Assembly (NCBI RefSeq): GCF_000504245.1
Contig: NZ_KI632509.1
Span: 2,231,723 to 2,295,722 of the forward strand
Direction of reading: 5' to 3'
Length of the DNA stretch: 64,000 nt
Origin: Haloechinothrix halophila YIM 93223
GTDB lineage: Bacteria > Actinomycetota > Actinomycetes > Mycobacteriales > Pseudonocardiaceae
The translations under genes and the position numbers were made by a program. Below the pieces are notes generated by a model. It saw nothing but the letters and a program-made list of their open reading frames with translations, searched no databases and was not told the origin of the DNA. Shown in pieces: positions 16,301-24,343 of this stretch (position 1 is its first letter; the number at the start of each line of letters is the position of its first letter).

Positions 16301-16975
16301 ACCGGCCTGTGCCGCTGACGGCTTGGTGCCGCCCGCCGCGAGCACGGTGACCAGCAGCGCGTCGGCCTTGTGCAGTTCGTCGACCATCTCAGGGGCGCGG
16401 TTGCGCAGCGTGGCGCAGTAGATCGGCATCGGGCGTCCGCCCGCGTCCTCGATGGCGCGGCACAGCGTTTCGACGAACGCGGTGTTGCCCGCGAAGTGGT
16501 GTGCCCGGTAGTAGAGGATCGCGATCGTCGGGCCGTCGGTGTCGGCGGCCTCGCGGTCCAGGTGGCCCCAGTTGGGCTGCTCGGCGGGCGGCTCGAAGCC
16601 GTGCCCGGTGAGCAGCAGCGTGTCGGACAGAAACCGGTGCAGCTGCGTCAGGTTGTCCGGCCCGCCCTGCGCGAGATACAGGTGCGTCTGCGTCGCGATC
16701 CCAGCAGGCACGTGCGAAAGCTTCATCAGCTCCGCGTCCGGCGCCTGCTCGCCACCGAGCACGATCACCGGCACCTCGGCGGCCCGCACGATGTCCAGGC
16801 CTTCCTTCCAGGCCCGCTCGCTGCCGAGGATGCGGACGACGATCACCTCGGCGCCGTCCATCAGCGCGGGCAGCTCATCCAGCTCGATGCGTGCGGGGTT
16901 GGCGAGGCGGTAGTCCGCGCCGCTCGCGCGGGCCGACAGCAGGTCGGTGTCCGACGTCGACAGCAGCAGGATCAC
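13385..16975 (-). CDS. cobN: Cobaltochelatase large subunit CobN
   Basis: A protein of about 1196 residues, the usual CobN length, inserting cobalt into hydrogenobyrinic acid a,c-diamide with ATP-dependent partner subunits. Typical CobN/BchH stretches are visible: YYRAHHFAGNTAFVETLC, VLSAYPTKHSRVGNAVGLDTPAS, HLGKHGSLEWLPGK, and GGYIPAGPSGSP. The GTG at 16975 (VILLLSTSDTDLL) has GAGAGGAG just upstream and lies behind a cobalamin riboswitch, so longer readings are rejected. The partner AAA+/VWA subunit is probably the fused protein at 35688-37745, as CobS/CobT-type subunits are absent. Confidence 0.95.
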   Translation of the reverse strand: MILLLSTSDTDLLSARASGADYRLANPARIELDELPALMDGAEVIVVRILGSERAWKEGLDIVRAAEVPVIVLGGEQAPDAELMKLSHVPAGIATQTHLYLAQGGPDNLTQLHRFLSDTLLLTGHGFEPPAEQPNWGHLDREAADTDGPTIAILYYRAHHFAGNTAFVETLCRAIEDAGGRPMPIYCATLRNRAPEMVDELHKADALLVTVLAAGGTKPSAAQAGGDDESWDIAELADLDIPTLQALCLTSDREAWLENEEGLSPLDAGTQVAVPEFDGRIITVPFSFKETDADGLPRYVPDAERASRVAGIALGYARLRYTPPAERKVALVLSAYPTKHSRVGNAVGLDTPASAVKLLAQLRERGYDLGPDPIPGVDDDSAEPAGDRFIHALIEAGGQDPEWLSEEKLAGNPIRVPAAQYREWYNTLPEDLRTEVEEHWGPPPGELFVDHSANPDGDIVLASLQAGNVLIMIQPPRGFGENPVAIYHNPDLPPSHHYLAAYRWLEHSFGAHAVVHLGKHGSLEWLPGKTAALSASCAPDAVLGNLPVIYPFLINDPGEGAQAKRRMHATIVDHLIPPMARAESYGDMARLEQLLDEYANISAMDPAKLPAIRQQIWTLIQAAKLDHDLGVEERPHDAEFDDFLLHVDGWLCEVKDAQIRDGLHILGDAPTGEARVNLVLAMLRAQQMWGGKADALPGLRTALGLTEGGDAPAAKVDEIEQQAHALVAAMEERDWDPVAAAEVAAGHPADVERVLEFAATEVVPRLAGTTNETDAVLHALDGGYIPAGPSGSPLRGLINVLPTGRNFYTVDPKAIPSKLAWETGQALADGLLNRYRQDTGDWPRSVGLSVWGTSAMRTSGDDAAEVLALLGVQPIWDEASRRISGMEPIPLEDLGRPRIDVTVRISGFFRDAFPHVVAMLDDAVTMVADLDEPEDQNFVRAHAQADIAEHGDKRRATTRVFGSKPGSYGAGLLPLMDSGNWRDDADLAEVYAVWGGYAYGRGLDGAPAREDMENSYRRIQVAAKNTDTREHDIADSDDYFQYHGGMVATVRALTGQAPASYIGDSTIPDAVRTRTLSEETARVFRSRVVNPRWLAAMRKHGYKGAFELAATVDYLFGFDATAGVVDDWMYEKLGETYVLDEQNQEFLKQSNPWALRGIVERLTEAADRGLWAKPDQEMLDQMRDVYLQVEGDLEAE

Positions 16976-16989
16976 GATGCGTTCGCTCC

Positions 16990-17120
16990 TCTCCGGGGTC
17001 CTCGCCCCGGTTCGTGGGGATCGCGTCGGGCGGAGTGTCTGGCTTCCGGTGTGACCGGTCACAGTTGCGGGACAGCCCCGGAGTTCCACCGGGTTCCTCA
17101 GATGCCAACGCGGTTGCTGG
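16990..17120 (-). promoter_or_regulatory. Cobalamin riboswitch upstream of cobN
   Basis: On the minus strand the conserved core reads GAGGAACCCGGTG, AACTCCGGGGC, TGTCCCGCAACTGT, then AGCCAGAC (17044-17037). This is the standard B12-riboswitch consensus including the B12 box. A CCGGGG/CCCCGG hairpin follows immediately before the GAGAGGAG ribosome-binding site of cobN, a likely expression platform acting on translation. The divergent cobG starts at 17149 on the other strand and is not downstream of the aptamer. Confidence 0.92.
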
Positions 17121-17148
17121 TTCGTCCAGCAATCTACAGTGGGACATT

Positions 17149-18459
17149 GTGCCTAACCATCGGACCCGTGCCACGGACGCCTGCCCTGGGGCGCTGACGA
17201 CGCATGCCGCCGACGATGGTGCGCTGGCGCGGGTGCGGTTGCCCGGTGGCCGCGTGAGTGGCGCGCAGCTGGGCGAGCTCGCTTCCTGTGCCGAGATGCT
17301 TGGCGACGGCACGCTGCACCTGACTTCCCGCGCCAACGTGCAGCTGCGCGGGGTCTGCGACACCGCTGCGTTGGCCGAACGACTGGCCGATGCGGGGCTG
17401 TTGCCCTCCGCGACGCATGAGCGGGTCCGCAACGTGGTCGCTTCGCCGGCGTCCGGCCTGCTCGGCGGGCTGGCCGATGTCCGGCCGCTGGTAGCGAAGT
17501 TGGACTCCGCGATCTGCGCGCGGCCCGCACTGGCGGAGTTGCCGGGGCGGTTCTGGTTCGGCCTCGACGACGGGCGCGGCGATGTCGGCGGGTCGTTCGA
17601 CGACCGGGTCGACGTCTGCTGGCGTGCGGTGTCCGGCGACTCCGGCGCGCTGCTGCTGGCGGGGGAGGACACCGGTGTGCGGGTGCCGGTCACCGAGGCC
17701 GTCGACGTCCTTGTCGACGTCGCGGCGGCGTTCGTGCGGTGCCGGGGCGAGGCGTGGCAGGTGCGGGAGCTGGACGACACCCAGCGCTCGGCCGTGCTCG
17801 CGGCGGCCTGCGGCGAACGACACGGTCAAGGCACTGGGAGCGGCGACATCGTTCAGCACCGCGATAGCGTCCCCCCGCTCGGCACGCTGCGCCAGGACGA
17901 CGGCCGGTCCGCCGTCCAAGCGGGACTCCGGTTCGGGACGGCGATGGCGGAGCACGTGCGGCTGCTCGCCGAGATCGCCGGTGAGGTGATCGTCACACCG
18001 TGGCGGTCGGTGCTGCTACCAGACCTCGACCCCGAGGACGCCTACGCCGCGACCCGACGTCTACACCACGCGGGACTGCTGGTCGAGCCGCACAACCCCG
18101 CCGCGTCGATCACCGCCTGCATCGGCAGTCAGGGGTGCGGCAAGGCGCTCGCGGATGTCCGTGTGGATGCGACGAATGCCATGTCCGAGCTGGCCACCGT
18201 GAATGACGAACCGGGCGTTGCGGCACACTTCGCAGGCTGTACCCGCCGATGTGGCAGACCGTCCACCCCGGCCGTCGACGTCCTCGCCGCCGACGATGGC
18301 TACCTGGTCGACGGCGACAAGGTTCCCGTGGAGGAGTTGGCGGACGTGCTGGCACGGAAACGCGCGACCGGCGCGGGAGACACCGCGCCGCACGCGACCA
18401 GCGGCGTTGAGCGCGGAGCACGCCCGCCGGCGTGGGAGGCACAGAAAGGACGCACGTGA
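17149..18459 (+). CDS. cobG: Precorrin-3B synthase CobG
   Basis: A 436-residue protein of the sulfite/nitrite reductase-like family. It has the two ferredoxin-like half-domains ([30 protein letters not shown]) and the 4Fe-4S cysteines [10 protein letters not shown] and [11 protein letters not shown] near the C-terminus. CobG uses oxygen to make precorrin-3B before ring contraction, so its presence marks the oxygen-dependent route. The GTG at 17149 begins at the conserved [13 protein letters not shown] region. First gene of cobG-cobH-cobIJ, with GTGA overlaps between members. No riboswitch lies on this strand. Confidence 0.92.
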   Translation: MPNHRTRATDACPGALTTHAADDGALARVRLPGGRVSGAQLGELASCAEMLGDGTLHLTSRANVQLRGVCDTAALAERLADAGLLPSATHERVRNVVASPASGLLGGLADVRPLVAKLDSAICARPALAELPGRFWFGLDDGRGDVGGSFDDRVDVCWRAVSGDSGALLLAGEDTGVRVPVTEAVDVLVDVAAAFVRCRGEAWQVRELDDTQRSAVLAAACGERHGQGTGSGDIVQHRDSVPPLGTLRQDDGRSAVQAGLRFGTAMAEHVRLLAEIAGEVIVTPWRSVLLPDLDPEDAYAATRRLHHAGLLVEPHNPAASITACIGSQGCGKALADVRVDATNAMSELATVNDEPGVAAHFAGCTRRCGRPSTPAVDVLAADDGYLVDGDKVPVEELADVLARKRATGAGDTAPHATSGVERGARPPAWEAQKGRT

Positions 18460-19082
18460 TCGACTACCTCACCGACGGGGCGGAGATCTACCGCCGCTCG
18501 TTCGCCACGATCAGGGCGGAAGCCGACGTCGACCGGCTGCCAAGCGACGTCGAACGCGTCGTCGTCCGCATGATCCACTCCTGCGGGATGACCGACCTCG
18601 CCCGCGACGTCGCGTTTACGCCGGACGTCGTCAAGGCGGGCCACGACGCGCTCCGTTCGGGCGCTCCGATCCTCACCGACGCGAAGATGATCGCCTCCGG
18701 CGTCACCCGCCGCAGGTTGCCCGCCGACAACGACGTGGTGTGCACGCTGGCCGACCCTCGGGTGCCCGACCTCGCCACGAAGCTGGACACCACCCGCAGC
18801 GCGGCGGCGCTGGAGCTGTGGCGTGACCGGCTGCCCGGCTCCGTCGTCGCTATCGGCAACGCGCCCACCGCGCTGTTCCGGCTGCTGGAGCTACTGGACG
18901 AGGGCGTCGGCGCGCCCGCCGCGATCATCGGCGTTCCTGTCGGGTTCATCGGCGCCGTCGAGTCCAAGGAGGAGCTGGCCGCGCGGGCACCCGCGCCGTA
19001 TCTGGTGGTGCATGGCAGGCGTGGCGGCAGCGCCATGGCCGTGGCCGCGCTCAACGCGATCGCACAGGAGGCGGAACTGTGA
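18456..19082 (+). CDS. cobH: Precorrin-8X methylmutase CobH
   Basis: A 208-residue enzyme from GTG 18456 ([16 protein letters not shown]) that moves the C11 methyl to C12, giving hydrogenobyrinic acid. The catalytic histidine is in [10 protein letters not shown] (about 46), followed by [15 protein letters not shown] and [17 protein letters not shown], hallmarks of CobH/CbiC. The start overlaps the cobG stop (GTGA) and has AAAGGA upstream; the stop overlaps the cobIJ start. Confidence 0.95.
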   Translation: MIDYLTDGAEIYRRSFATIRAEADVDRLPSDVERVVVRMIHSCGMTDLARDVAFTPDVVKAGHDALRSGAPILTDAKMIASGVTRRRLPADNDVVCTLADPRVPDLATKLDTTRSAAALELWRDRLPGSVVAIGNAPTALFRLLELLDEGVGAPAAIIGVPVGFIGAVESKEELAARAPAPYLVVHGRRGGSAMAVAALNAIAQEAEL

Positions 19083-20659
19083 CCGCGCAAGCCACCGGCA
19101 CGCTGTGGGGCGTTGGCCTCGGACCAGGTGACCCCGAACTGATGACCGTCAAGGCGGCCAGGCTGATCGGTGAGGCCGACGTCATCGCCTACCACTGCGC
19201 CCGCCACGGCCGTAGCATCGCTCGCTCGGTCGCCGAGCCGTATCTGCGTGGTGACCAGCACGAAGAGCGCCTGATGTACCCGGTCACCACCGAGGGCACC
19301 AACCACCCCGGCGGCTACGAGGGCGTGATCCAGGAGTTCTACGAGCACGCCGCCAAGCGGCTCGCCGAACATCTCGACGCGGGACGCGACGTGGTGCTGC
19401 TCTGCGAGGGTGACCCGTTCTTCTACGGCTCCTACATGTACATGCACGAGCGACTCTGCGACCGCTACCGTGCGGTGGCCGTGCCCGGCGTGACGTCGGT
19501 GAGCGCCGCGTCCGCCGCGCTCGGCAGGCCGCTGGCGCAGCGCGATGAGGTACTGACCGTGCTGCCCGGCACGTTGCCGACCCCGGAGCTGGCGATGCGG
19601 CTGGCGGACGCCGACGCCGCCGCCGTGATGAAGCTCGGTCGGACGTTCGGCTCGGTGCGCTCGGCGTTCGAGGAGGCGGGCAAGCTCGACGACGCCTACT
19701 ACGTCGAGCGCGCCACCTGGCACGACGAGGCCGGGCCAGGGTCTACCGGCAGGGGTGTGCAACGGGTGGCGCCGCTGGCCGACATCGACCCGGAGACAGT
19801 CCCCTACTTCTCGGTGGCGCTGCTGGCCAGCCCTGCGTACGCCGCCCGCAAGGGTGGCTCAGGAGTCGTGAGTGCTGATCACGGTTCTAACTCTGATCAG
19901 CACTCACGACCGGGCACCGGTGGCGAGGTCGTCGTCGTGGGCCTCGGACCCGCTGGGCCGGAGTGGCTGACGCCGGAGGCCGCGCAGGCGCTCGCGGAGG
20001 CCGAGCATCTGGTCGGCTACGGCCCCTACGTCGCGCGGGTGCCGCAACGGCAGGGCCAGCAGCGGCACAGTTCCGGCAACCGGGTGGAAGCCGACCGCGC
20101 CACGGAAGCGCTCGAACTGGCCCGCGACGGCGCGTCCGTCGCGGTGGTGTCGTCCGGCGATCCCGGCGTGTTCGCCATGGCGGCCGCCGTGCTGGAACAG
20201 GCAGAGGAGCCCCGCTGGGCCGACGTCAGGGTGCGGGTGCTGCCCGGCGTGACCGCCGCGCAGGCCGCAGCGTCCCGGGTCGGTGCGCCGCTGGGGCACG
20301 ACTACTGCGTACTCTCGCTGTCCGATCGGCTCAAGCCGTGGGAGATCATCGAGCGCAGGCTGGACGCCGTTGGCGCGGCCGATCTCGCCGTCGCGCTCTA
20401 TAACCCGGCCTCGCGCAGCCGCACCGAGCAGCTCGGTAAGGCGCGTGACGTGCTATTGCGGCACCGCGCGGAGACCACGCCGGTCGTCATCGCCCGCGAT
20501 ATTGGCGGCGACGAGGAGTCGGTGACGGTCACCACGCTCGGTGAGCTGGATCCCGCCACTGTGGACATGCGGTGCCTGCTGATCGTCGGCTCGTCGAAGA
20601 CTCGCGTGGTGGAACGGGACGGCACTCAGACGGTGTGGACGCCGCGCAGCTACGACTGA
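19079..20659 (+). CDS. cobIJ: Fused precorrin-2 C20-methyltransferase / precorrin-3B C17-methyltransferase CobIJ
   Basis: A 526-residue two-domain SAM methyltransferase. CobI domain, about residues 1-258: [50 protein letters not shown]. CobJ domain, about 280-526: [58 protein letters not shown]. The same fusion is known from mycobacteria. The linker (about residues 263-278) is encoded by a 46-nt palindromic repeat (19865-19910) also found at the cobO/cobB junction. GTG 19079 overlaps the cobH stop and follows AGGAGG. Confidence 0.95.
   Translation: MTAQATGTLWGVGLGPGDPELMTVKAARLIGEADVIAYHCARHGRSIARSVAEPYLRGDQHEERLMYPVTTEGTNHPGGYEGVIQEFYEHAAKRLAEHLDAGRDVVLLCEGDPFFYGSYMYMHERLCDRYRAVAVPGVTSVSAASAALGRPLAQRDEVLTVLPGTLPTPELAMRLADADAAAVMKLGRTFGSVRSAFEEAGKLDDAYYVERATWHDEAGPGSTGRGVQRVAPLADIDPETVPYFSVALLASPAYAARKGGSGVVSADHGSNSDQHSRPGTGGEVVVVGLGPAGPEWLTPEAAQALAEAEHLVGYGPYVARVPQRQGQQRHSSGNRVEADRATEALELARDGASVAVVSSGDPGVFAMAAAVLEQAEEPRWADVRVRVLPGVTAAQAAASRVGAPLGHDYCVLSLSDRLKPWEIIERRLDAVGAADLAVALYNPASRSRTEQLGKARDVLLRHRAETTPVVIARDIGGDEESVTVTTLGELDPATVDMRCLLIVGSSKTRVVERDGTQTVWTPRSYD
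19865..19910. repeat. 46-nt palindromic repeat P, copy 1 (inside cobIJ)
   Basis: A perfect 17-bp inverted repeat: GTCGTGAGTGCTGATCA (19865-19881) and TGATCAGCACTCACGAC (19894-19910) around a 12-nt loop containing TTCTAACTC. It is read in frame as linker peptide [15 protein letters not shown]. Copy 2 (38371-38416) differs at only 4 of 46 positions and is open in the same frame. Confidence 0.95.
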
Positions 20660-20678
20660 TCCGTGCTGGTTGGGACCC

Positions 20679-20734
20679 GACGCCTCGCACCGGCGCGGTC
20701 AGGGAAGCACCCGTCGCGCCGGTAGCGAGGCGTC
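20679..20734. terminator. Terminator hairpin between convergent cobIJ and bluB
   Basis: GACGCCTCGC-A-CCGGCGCG (20679-20697) pairs with CGCGCCGG-TA-GCGAGGCGTC (20715-20734), 18 bp with one small bulge, 20 nt after the cobIJ stop. The remaining gap to the bluB stop (20735-20882) shows no further feature I can support. Confidence 0.8.
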
Positions 20735-20882
20735 GCCGCGCCATGGTCCATGTGGCCTAACGCCCGTCCGGCGATGAGGATGCGGGTTTTGTTGTGGGGT
20801 TCACCGAATCGAGTGGTGCCGCGTGCTCCCGACGGCGCTTCATCACCGCGGTGACGCCTGCCGACGTCGCCACACGCGCGGG

Positions 20883-21596
20883 TCAGCGCGCGCCGTAGCG
20901 CTCCCAGTGCAGCGCCTCGGTGAGCGGCTTGCGGCTCCGCCAGCCGTGCCGTTCCAGATCCGGTACCTGCTGCAACTTTCGCACCGGGCCAATGCACAGC
21001 CAGGCCACCGGGCGCACGCCTTCGGGTAGCCCGACCAGGTTGGCCAGGAACTCCTCGCGGTAGAAACTCACCCAGCCCACACCCAAGTTCTCCGCCGTCG
21101 CGGCCAGCCACAGGTTCTGGATCGCCAGGCACACCGAGTACAGGCCCGCGTCCGCGATCGCGTGCCTGCCCAGCACGGCGGGCGAGCCGCGCTCGGGGTC
21201 GTAGGTGACGACCACGCCGAGGCTGGACTCCAGGATGCCCTCGATCTTGATCTTGCGGAAGGTGTGGCCGCGCTCGCCGTCGAGCTGCGACTCGAACACC
21301 TCGCGCTCACTGAGCACGTGCTCCCGGAACTGGGTACGGGTGTCGGTATCAGACACGAGCACGAAGTCCCACGGCTGCGACATCCCCACGCTGGGTGCCG
21401 TGTGGGCCGCGCCGAGCACCCGCATGAGCACGTCGTCGTCGATCGGCTCCCCGGTGAACTCGGCGCGCACGTCACGCCTGCGTGCCAGCACGCGGTAGAA
21501 CGCGTCCAGCTCGGGGGCGAGATCGGACTCCATGCCAGCCTCGGTACCGGACCCGGTGCCGGACTCGGTGCTGAACGCCGTGCCGTGCTCGGTCAT
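20883..21596 (-). CDS. bluB: 5,6-dimethylbenzimidazole synthase BluB
   Basis: A 237-residue flavin-destroying enzyme that turns FMNH2 and oxygen into 5,6-dimethylbenzimidazole, the lower ligand of B12. Recognisable parts: FYRVLARRRDVRAEF, AHTAPSVGMSQPWDFVLV, LYSVCLAIQNLWLAATAENL, GVGWVSFYR. The first 25 residues (TESGTGSGTEAG) are low-complexity and not part of the fold; the start could be the internal Met of MESDLAPEL. ATG 21596 overlaps the cobK stop (ATGA). Its need for oxygen agrees with CobG. Confidence 0.93.
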   Translation of the reverse strand: MTEHGTAFSTESGTGSGTEAGMESDLAPELDAFYRVLARRRDVRAEFTGEPIDDDVLMRVLGAAHTAPSVGMSQPWDFVLVSDTDTRTQFREHVLSEREVFESQLDGERGHTFRKIKIEGILESSLGVVVTYDPERGSPAVLGRHAIADAGLYSVCLAIQNLWLAATAENLGVGWVSFYREEFLANLVGLPEGVRPVAWLCIGPVRKLQQVPDLERHGWRSRKPLTEALHWERYGAR

Positions 21597-22330
21597 GCCA
21601 CCTCCAGTGCCCAGTGCAGGGCGTCGTCGACATCGGACACCGTGGGTGTGTCTGGCCGGGGTGGCCTGCGCACGATGACCGAGGGAATGCCGTGCCGCGC
21701 GGCCGCCGTCAGCTTCGCGGCGGTCATGCTGCCACCGCTGTCCTTGCTGACCAGAACGTCGATGCGATGCGTGCGCAGCAGCTCAAGCTCGCGGTCCACT
21801 GTGTACGGACCACGGTCAAGCAGTAGCTCGTGATACTGGGGCAGCGGCGCCTCCGGCGGGTCGACGCAGCGGATCAGGAACCACACCGCGTCGACGTCGG
21901 CGAAGGCGGCGAGGCCTTGCCTGCCGCTGGTGAGAAACGCTCGCTCGCCGAGGCTGGGCAGCAGCTCGGCCGCCTCCTCCAGGCTGTCCACCCAACGCCA
22001 GTCCGCGCCGTCCGGCTGGGTCCAGCCGGGACGTTCCAGCCGCAGCAGCGGCACTCCGGCACGTGCGGTCGCGGCGACAGCCGAGTCGGTGATCCGCGCG
22101 GCGAACGGGTGCGTGGCGTCCACCACCGCCCGGACGTCGTGCTTGGCCAGCCAGGCCGTGAGGCCGTCCGGCCCGCCGAAGCCACCGAGCCTGACCTCGC
22201 CTTCTGGCAGCCGGGGCCGTTCGACCCTGCCCGCCAGCGAGGACATCACGGCGACGCCTCGTGCGTGCAGGGCAGCCGCAAGCGCGCGGGCCTCGGACGT
22301 GCCACCGAGGATCAGGACGGGATAGCTCAC
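21593..22330 (-). CDS. cobK: Precorrin-6A reductase CobK
   Basis: A 245-residue NADPH-dependent reductase from GTG 22330 (VSYPVLILGGTSEARALAAAL), with VVDATHPFAARITDSA, FLTSGRQGLAAF, and VSKDSGGSMTAAKL, all standard CobK/CbiJ blocks. It reduces precorrin-6A to precorrin-6B. Other possible starts are GTG 22339 or ATG 22354, the latter overlapping the divergent cbiD. The two genes start 12 bp apart, head to head, so each promoter must lie in the other's reading frame or the transcripts are leaderless. Confidence 0.92.
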   Translation of the reverse strand: MSYPVLILGGTSEARALAAALHARGVAVMSSLAGRVERPRLPEGEVRLGGFGGPDGLTAWLAKHDVRAVVDATHPFAARITDSAVAATARAGVPLLRLERPGWTQPDGADWRWVDSLEEAAELLPSLGERAFLTSGRQGLAAFADVDAVWFLIRCVDPPEAPLPQYHELLLDRGPYTVDRELELLRTHRIDVLVSKDSGGSMTAAKLTAAARHGIPSVIVRRPPRPDTPTVSDVDDALHWALEVA

Positions 22331-22342
22331 ACTGGACACACT

Positions 22343-23419
22343 ATGGGAGAGCATCTGCGCTACGGCTGGACCACGGGTGCGTGTGCGACGGCCGCCACCA
22401 CGGCGGCCTTCACCGCGCTGCTCACCGGCGAGTTCCCCGATCCGGTCGAGGTGGTGCTTCCCAAGAGCAAGCGGCCGACGTTCGCGCTGGCCACCGAACG
22501 ATTGGACGGCGACGCCGCCAGCGCCGGGGTGATCAAGGACGCCGGTGACGACCCGGACGTCACGCACGGCGCGCTGATCGTGGCCACGGTGCGGCGGGGT
22601 GAGCCGGGCAGCGGTGTGACGTTCGCCGCCGGGAAAGGCGTGGGCACCGTCACCCGGCCCGGGCTGCCGCTCGACGTCGGGGAGCCAGCGATCAACCCGG
22701 TGCCGCGCAGGCTGATGCGCGAGGCCGTCGAGCGGGTCGCCGCAGCGCATGATGTCCCCGCGGACGTCGCCGTTGAGATCTCGATCGCGGACGGCGAGGA
22801 GCTGGCCCGCCACACCTGGAACCCGAGGCTCGGCATCCTCGGCGGGTTATCGGTACTCGGCACGACCGGGGTGGTGGTGCCGTATTCCTGCTCGGCGTGG
22901 ATCGACAGCATCCGGCGTGGCGTGGACGTCGCCCGCGCGATGGGGGAGCGGCACGTGGCGGGCGCGGTGGGCAGCACGTCGGAGCAGGTCGTCGCCGAGC
23001 TGTACGGGCTTGACGAGAGCGCGCTGCTCGACATGGGCGACTTCGCGGGCGCGGTGCTCAAGTACATCCGCCGCCACCCGGTGCCGAGGCTGTCGATCGC
23101 GGGCGGGTTCGCCAAGATGTCCAAGCTCGCGGCGGGCTACCTTGACCTGCACTCCAAGCGCTCCCAAGTGGATCTCGCACTGTTGGCAGAGCTGGCCAGA
23201 GACGCGGGGCACGAGCCGCTCGCCGGGGAGATCGCCGCCGCGAACTCCGCGCTGCACGCGCTGGACCTGGCCGAAGCGGATGGGCTCGCGCTCGGTGGGC
23301 TGGTCGCGGAACGGGCGCGGCAGGCGGCGGCCGACGTGCTGGGCGACGCGCCGGTCGAGGTCGACATCGTGGTCATCGACCGAGCGGGCCGCATCGTCGG
23401 CCGCGCACCCCAGCCGTAA
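22343..23419 (+). CDS. cbiD: Precorrin-5B/cobalt-precorrin-5B C1-methyltransferase CbiD
   Basis: A 358-residue protein from ATG 22343 (MGEHLRYGWTTGACATAATT). Conserved CbiD blocks: TTGACATAA, IKDAGDDPDVTHGALI, GVGTVTRPGLPLDVGEPAINPVPR, LGTTGVVVPYS, and SIAGGFAKMSKLAAGYLDLHS. CbiD is the C1-methylating enzyme of the cobalt-early pathway. Here it stands beside CobG, CobN and BluB (oxygen-dependent, cobalt-late) while no CobF is seen in the window, so CbiD probably acts on the metal-free precorrin in its place (inference). Divergent from cobK. Confidence 0.92.
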   Translation: MGEHLRYGWTTGACATAATTAAFTALLTGEFPDPVEVVLPKSKRPTFALATERLDGDAASAGVIKDAGDDPDVTHGALIVATVRRGEPGSGVTFAAGKGVGTVTRPGLPLDVGEPAINPVPRRLMREAVERVAAAHDVPADVAVEISIADGEELARHTWNPRLGILGGLSVLGTTGVVVPYSCSAWIDSIRRGVDVARAMGERHVAGAVGSTSEQVVAELYGLDESALLDMGDFAGAVLKYIRRHPVPRLSIAGGFAKMSKLAAGYLDLHSKRSQVDLALLAELARDAGHEPLAGEIAAANSALHALDLAEADGLALGGLVAERARQAAADVLGDAPVEVDIVVIDRAGRIVGRAPQP

Positions 23420-23425
23420 GCGCCG

Positions 23426-24307
23426 TCAGTCCAGCACGTCCTCGATCCGGGTGGCGGTGACCGCACGGCGAATCCAGGCATCGAGCTGGTCCAGGTCGGT
23501 GCACTCGGTGATGCGGGACTTGGCCTCCTCAGGCACGGCGATCTCGCGGGCATCCAGCACGGCGAGCAGTGCGTTGGCTTCGCCTTCGGCACGCCCGGCC
23601 TTCTCGCCCTCGGCCTTGCCCTGGCCGAAGTACTTCCTGGCGAAGTCGCTTTGGTATTCGTACTTTCGGGTGAGCAAGAGAGCCTCCAGGTGGTGTCGTG
23701 CCGCTTCCGGGAGCACCGAGAGCACGACGTCATGGTAGAGCGTGGCATGGTCTTCATCGACATGTTCCAGCGCCGCGATGAGGGCGCGGAACACCTTGTC
23801 CCGGTCCGGGTGAGTGCCGTGCGCCATCGCCGAGAGCACCACCAGCTCCGGCGCGTGCGGCGCGTCGTCGACGTCGGTGACGACCGGAACCTTGTCCGGG
23901 CCGAGGGCCAGCGGACGCAGCTCCCAGCCCGGATGGCCGACGTGAATGGGCGCAGCGCACCAACCCGCCGTGTCCGGATCGGCGCACAACACCAGCAGGA
24001 TCGCCGGACAACGCAACCGAGCGTGCAGTGTCGTCAGGTACACCGGCCAGGTTCTGCGTTTGCGCTTGTCGCGTGCCAGCTGCACTTCGATGATCACCGC
24101 GAGTACCGCGGTTCCGTTGCGAGTGAGCACGACGACGGCGTCCGCCCGGTACTCGGTCGGCGCCAGGTCTGTCAGGTCACCGGAGTCGAGCCGCGCCTGC
24201 TCGAAGCGGGGCACCATGATGCCCAACGGCTCGGTGAGCAGCTCGGCTGCCAGCTCTGGCCGGTTGCGGAACAGTTCGATGAGGGCTTCGTGGGTGGTCG
24301 AGGGCAC
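23426..24307 (-). CDS. Rpn-family PD-(D/E)XK nuclease / transposase-like protein
   Basis: A 293-residue protein starting GTG at 24307. It shows the nuclease-like strand pair YRADAVVVLTRNGTAVLAVI followed by IEVQLARDKRKRR (E-x-Q form of the PD-(D/E)XK core). The characteristic tail is a charged helix GKAEGEKAGRAEGEANALLA, then ALDAREI-like VLDAREIAVPEEAKSRI and DLDQLDAWIRRAVTA. Such tails mark the Rpn/YhgA-like recombination-promoting nuclease group. It lies 6 nt from the convergent cbiD stop. There are no terminal repeats around it, so I see a stand-alone gene, not an insertion sequence. Confidence 0.75.
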   Translation of the reverse strand: MPSTTHEALIELFRNRPELAAELLTEPLGIMVPRFEQARLDSGDLTDLAPTEYRADAVVVLTRNGTAVLAVIIEVQLARDKRKRRTWPVYLTTLHARLRCPAILLVLCADPDTAGWCAAPIHVGHPGWELRPLALGPDKVPVVTDVDDAPHAPELVVLSAMAHGTHPDRDKVFRALIAALEHVDEDHATLYHDVVLSVLPEAARHHLEALLLTRKYEYQSDFARKYFGQGKAEGEKAGRAEGEANALLAVLDAREIAVPEEAKSRITECTDLDQLDAWIRRAVTATRIEDVLD

Positions 24308-24343
24308 GACCCGACGCTAGAGCGAGCCGCCGACGAATCCGAG

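Noticed and set aside
14735-16318. 527-aa plus-strand open frame inside cobN
   Set aside because: Antisense shadow of cobN caused by high GC; Arg/Val/Gln-rich with no motif.
19865-19910. Palindrome in cobIJ as a transcription terminator
   Set aside because: No T-tract and the reading frame continues through it into an intact CobJ domain.
20735-20882. tRNA-like or insertion-sequence remnant between cobIJ and bluB
   Set aside because: No cloverleaf, no CCA end and no terminal inverted repeats could be found.
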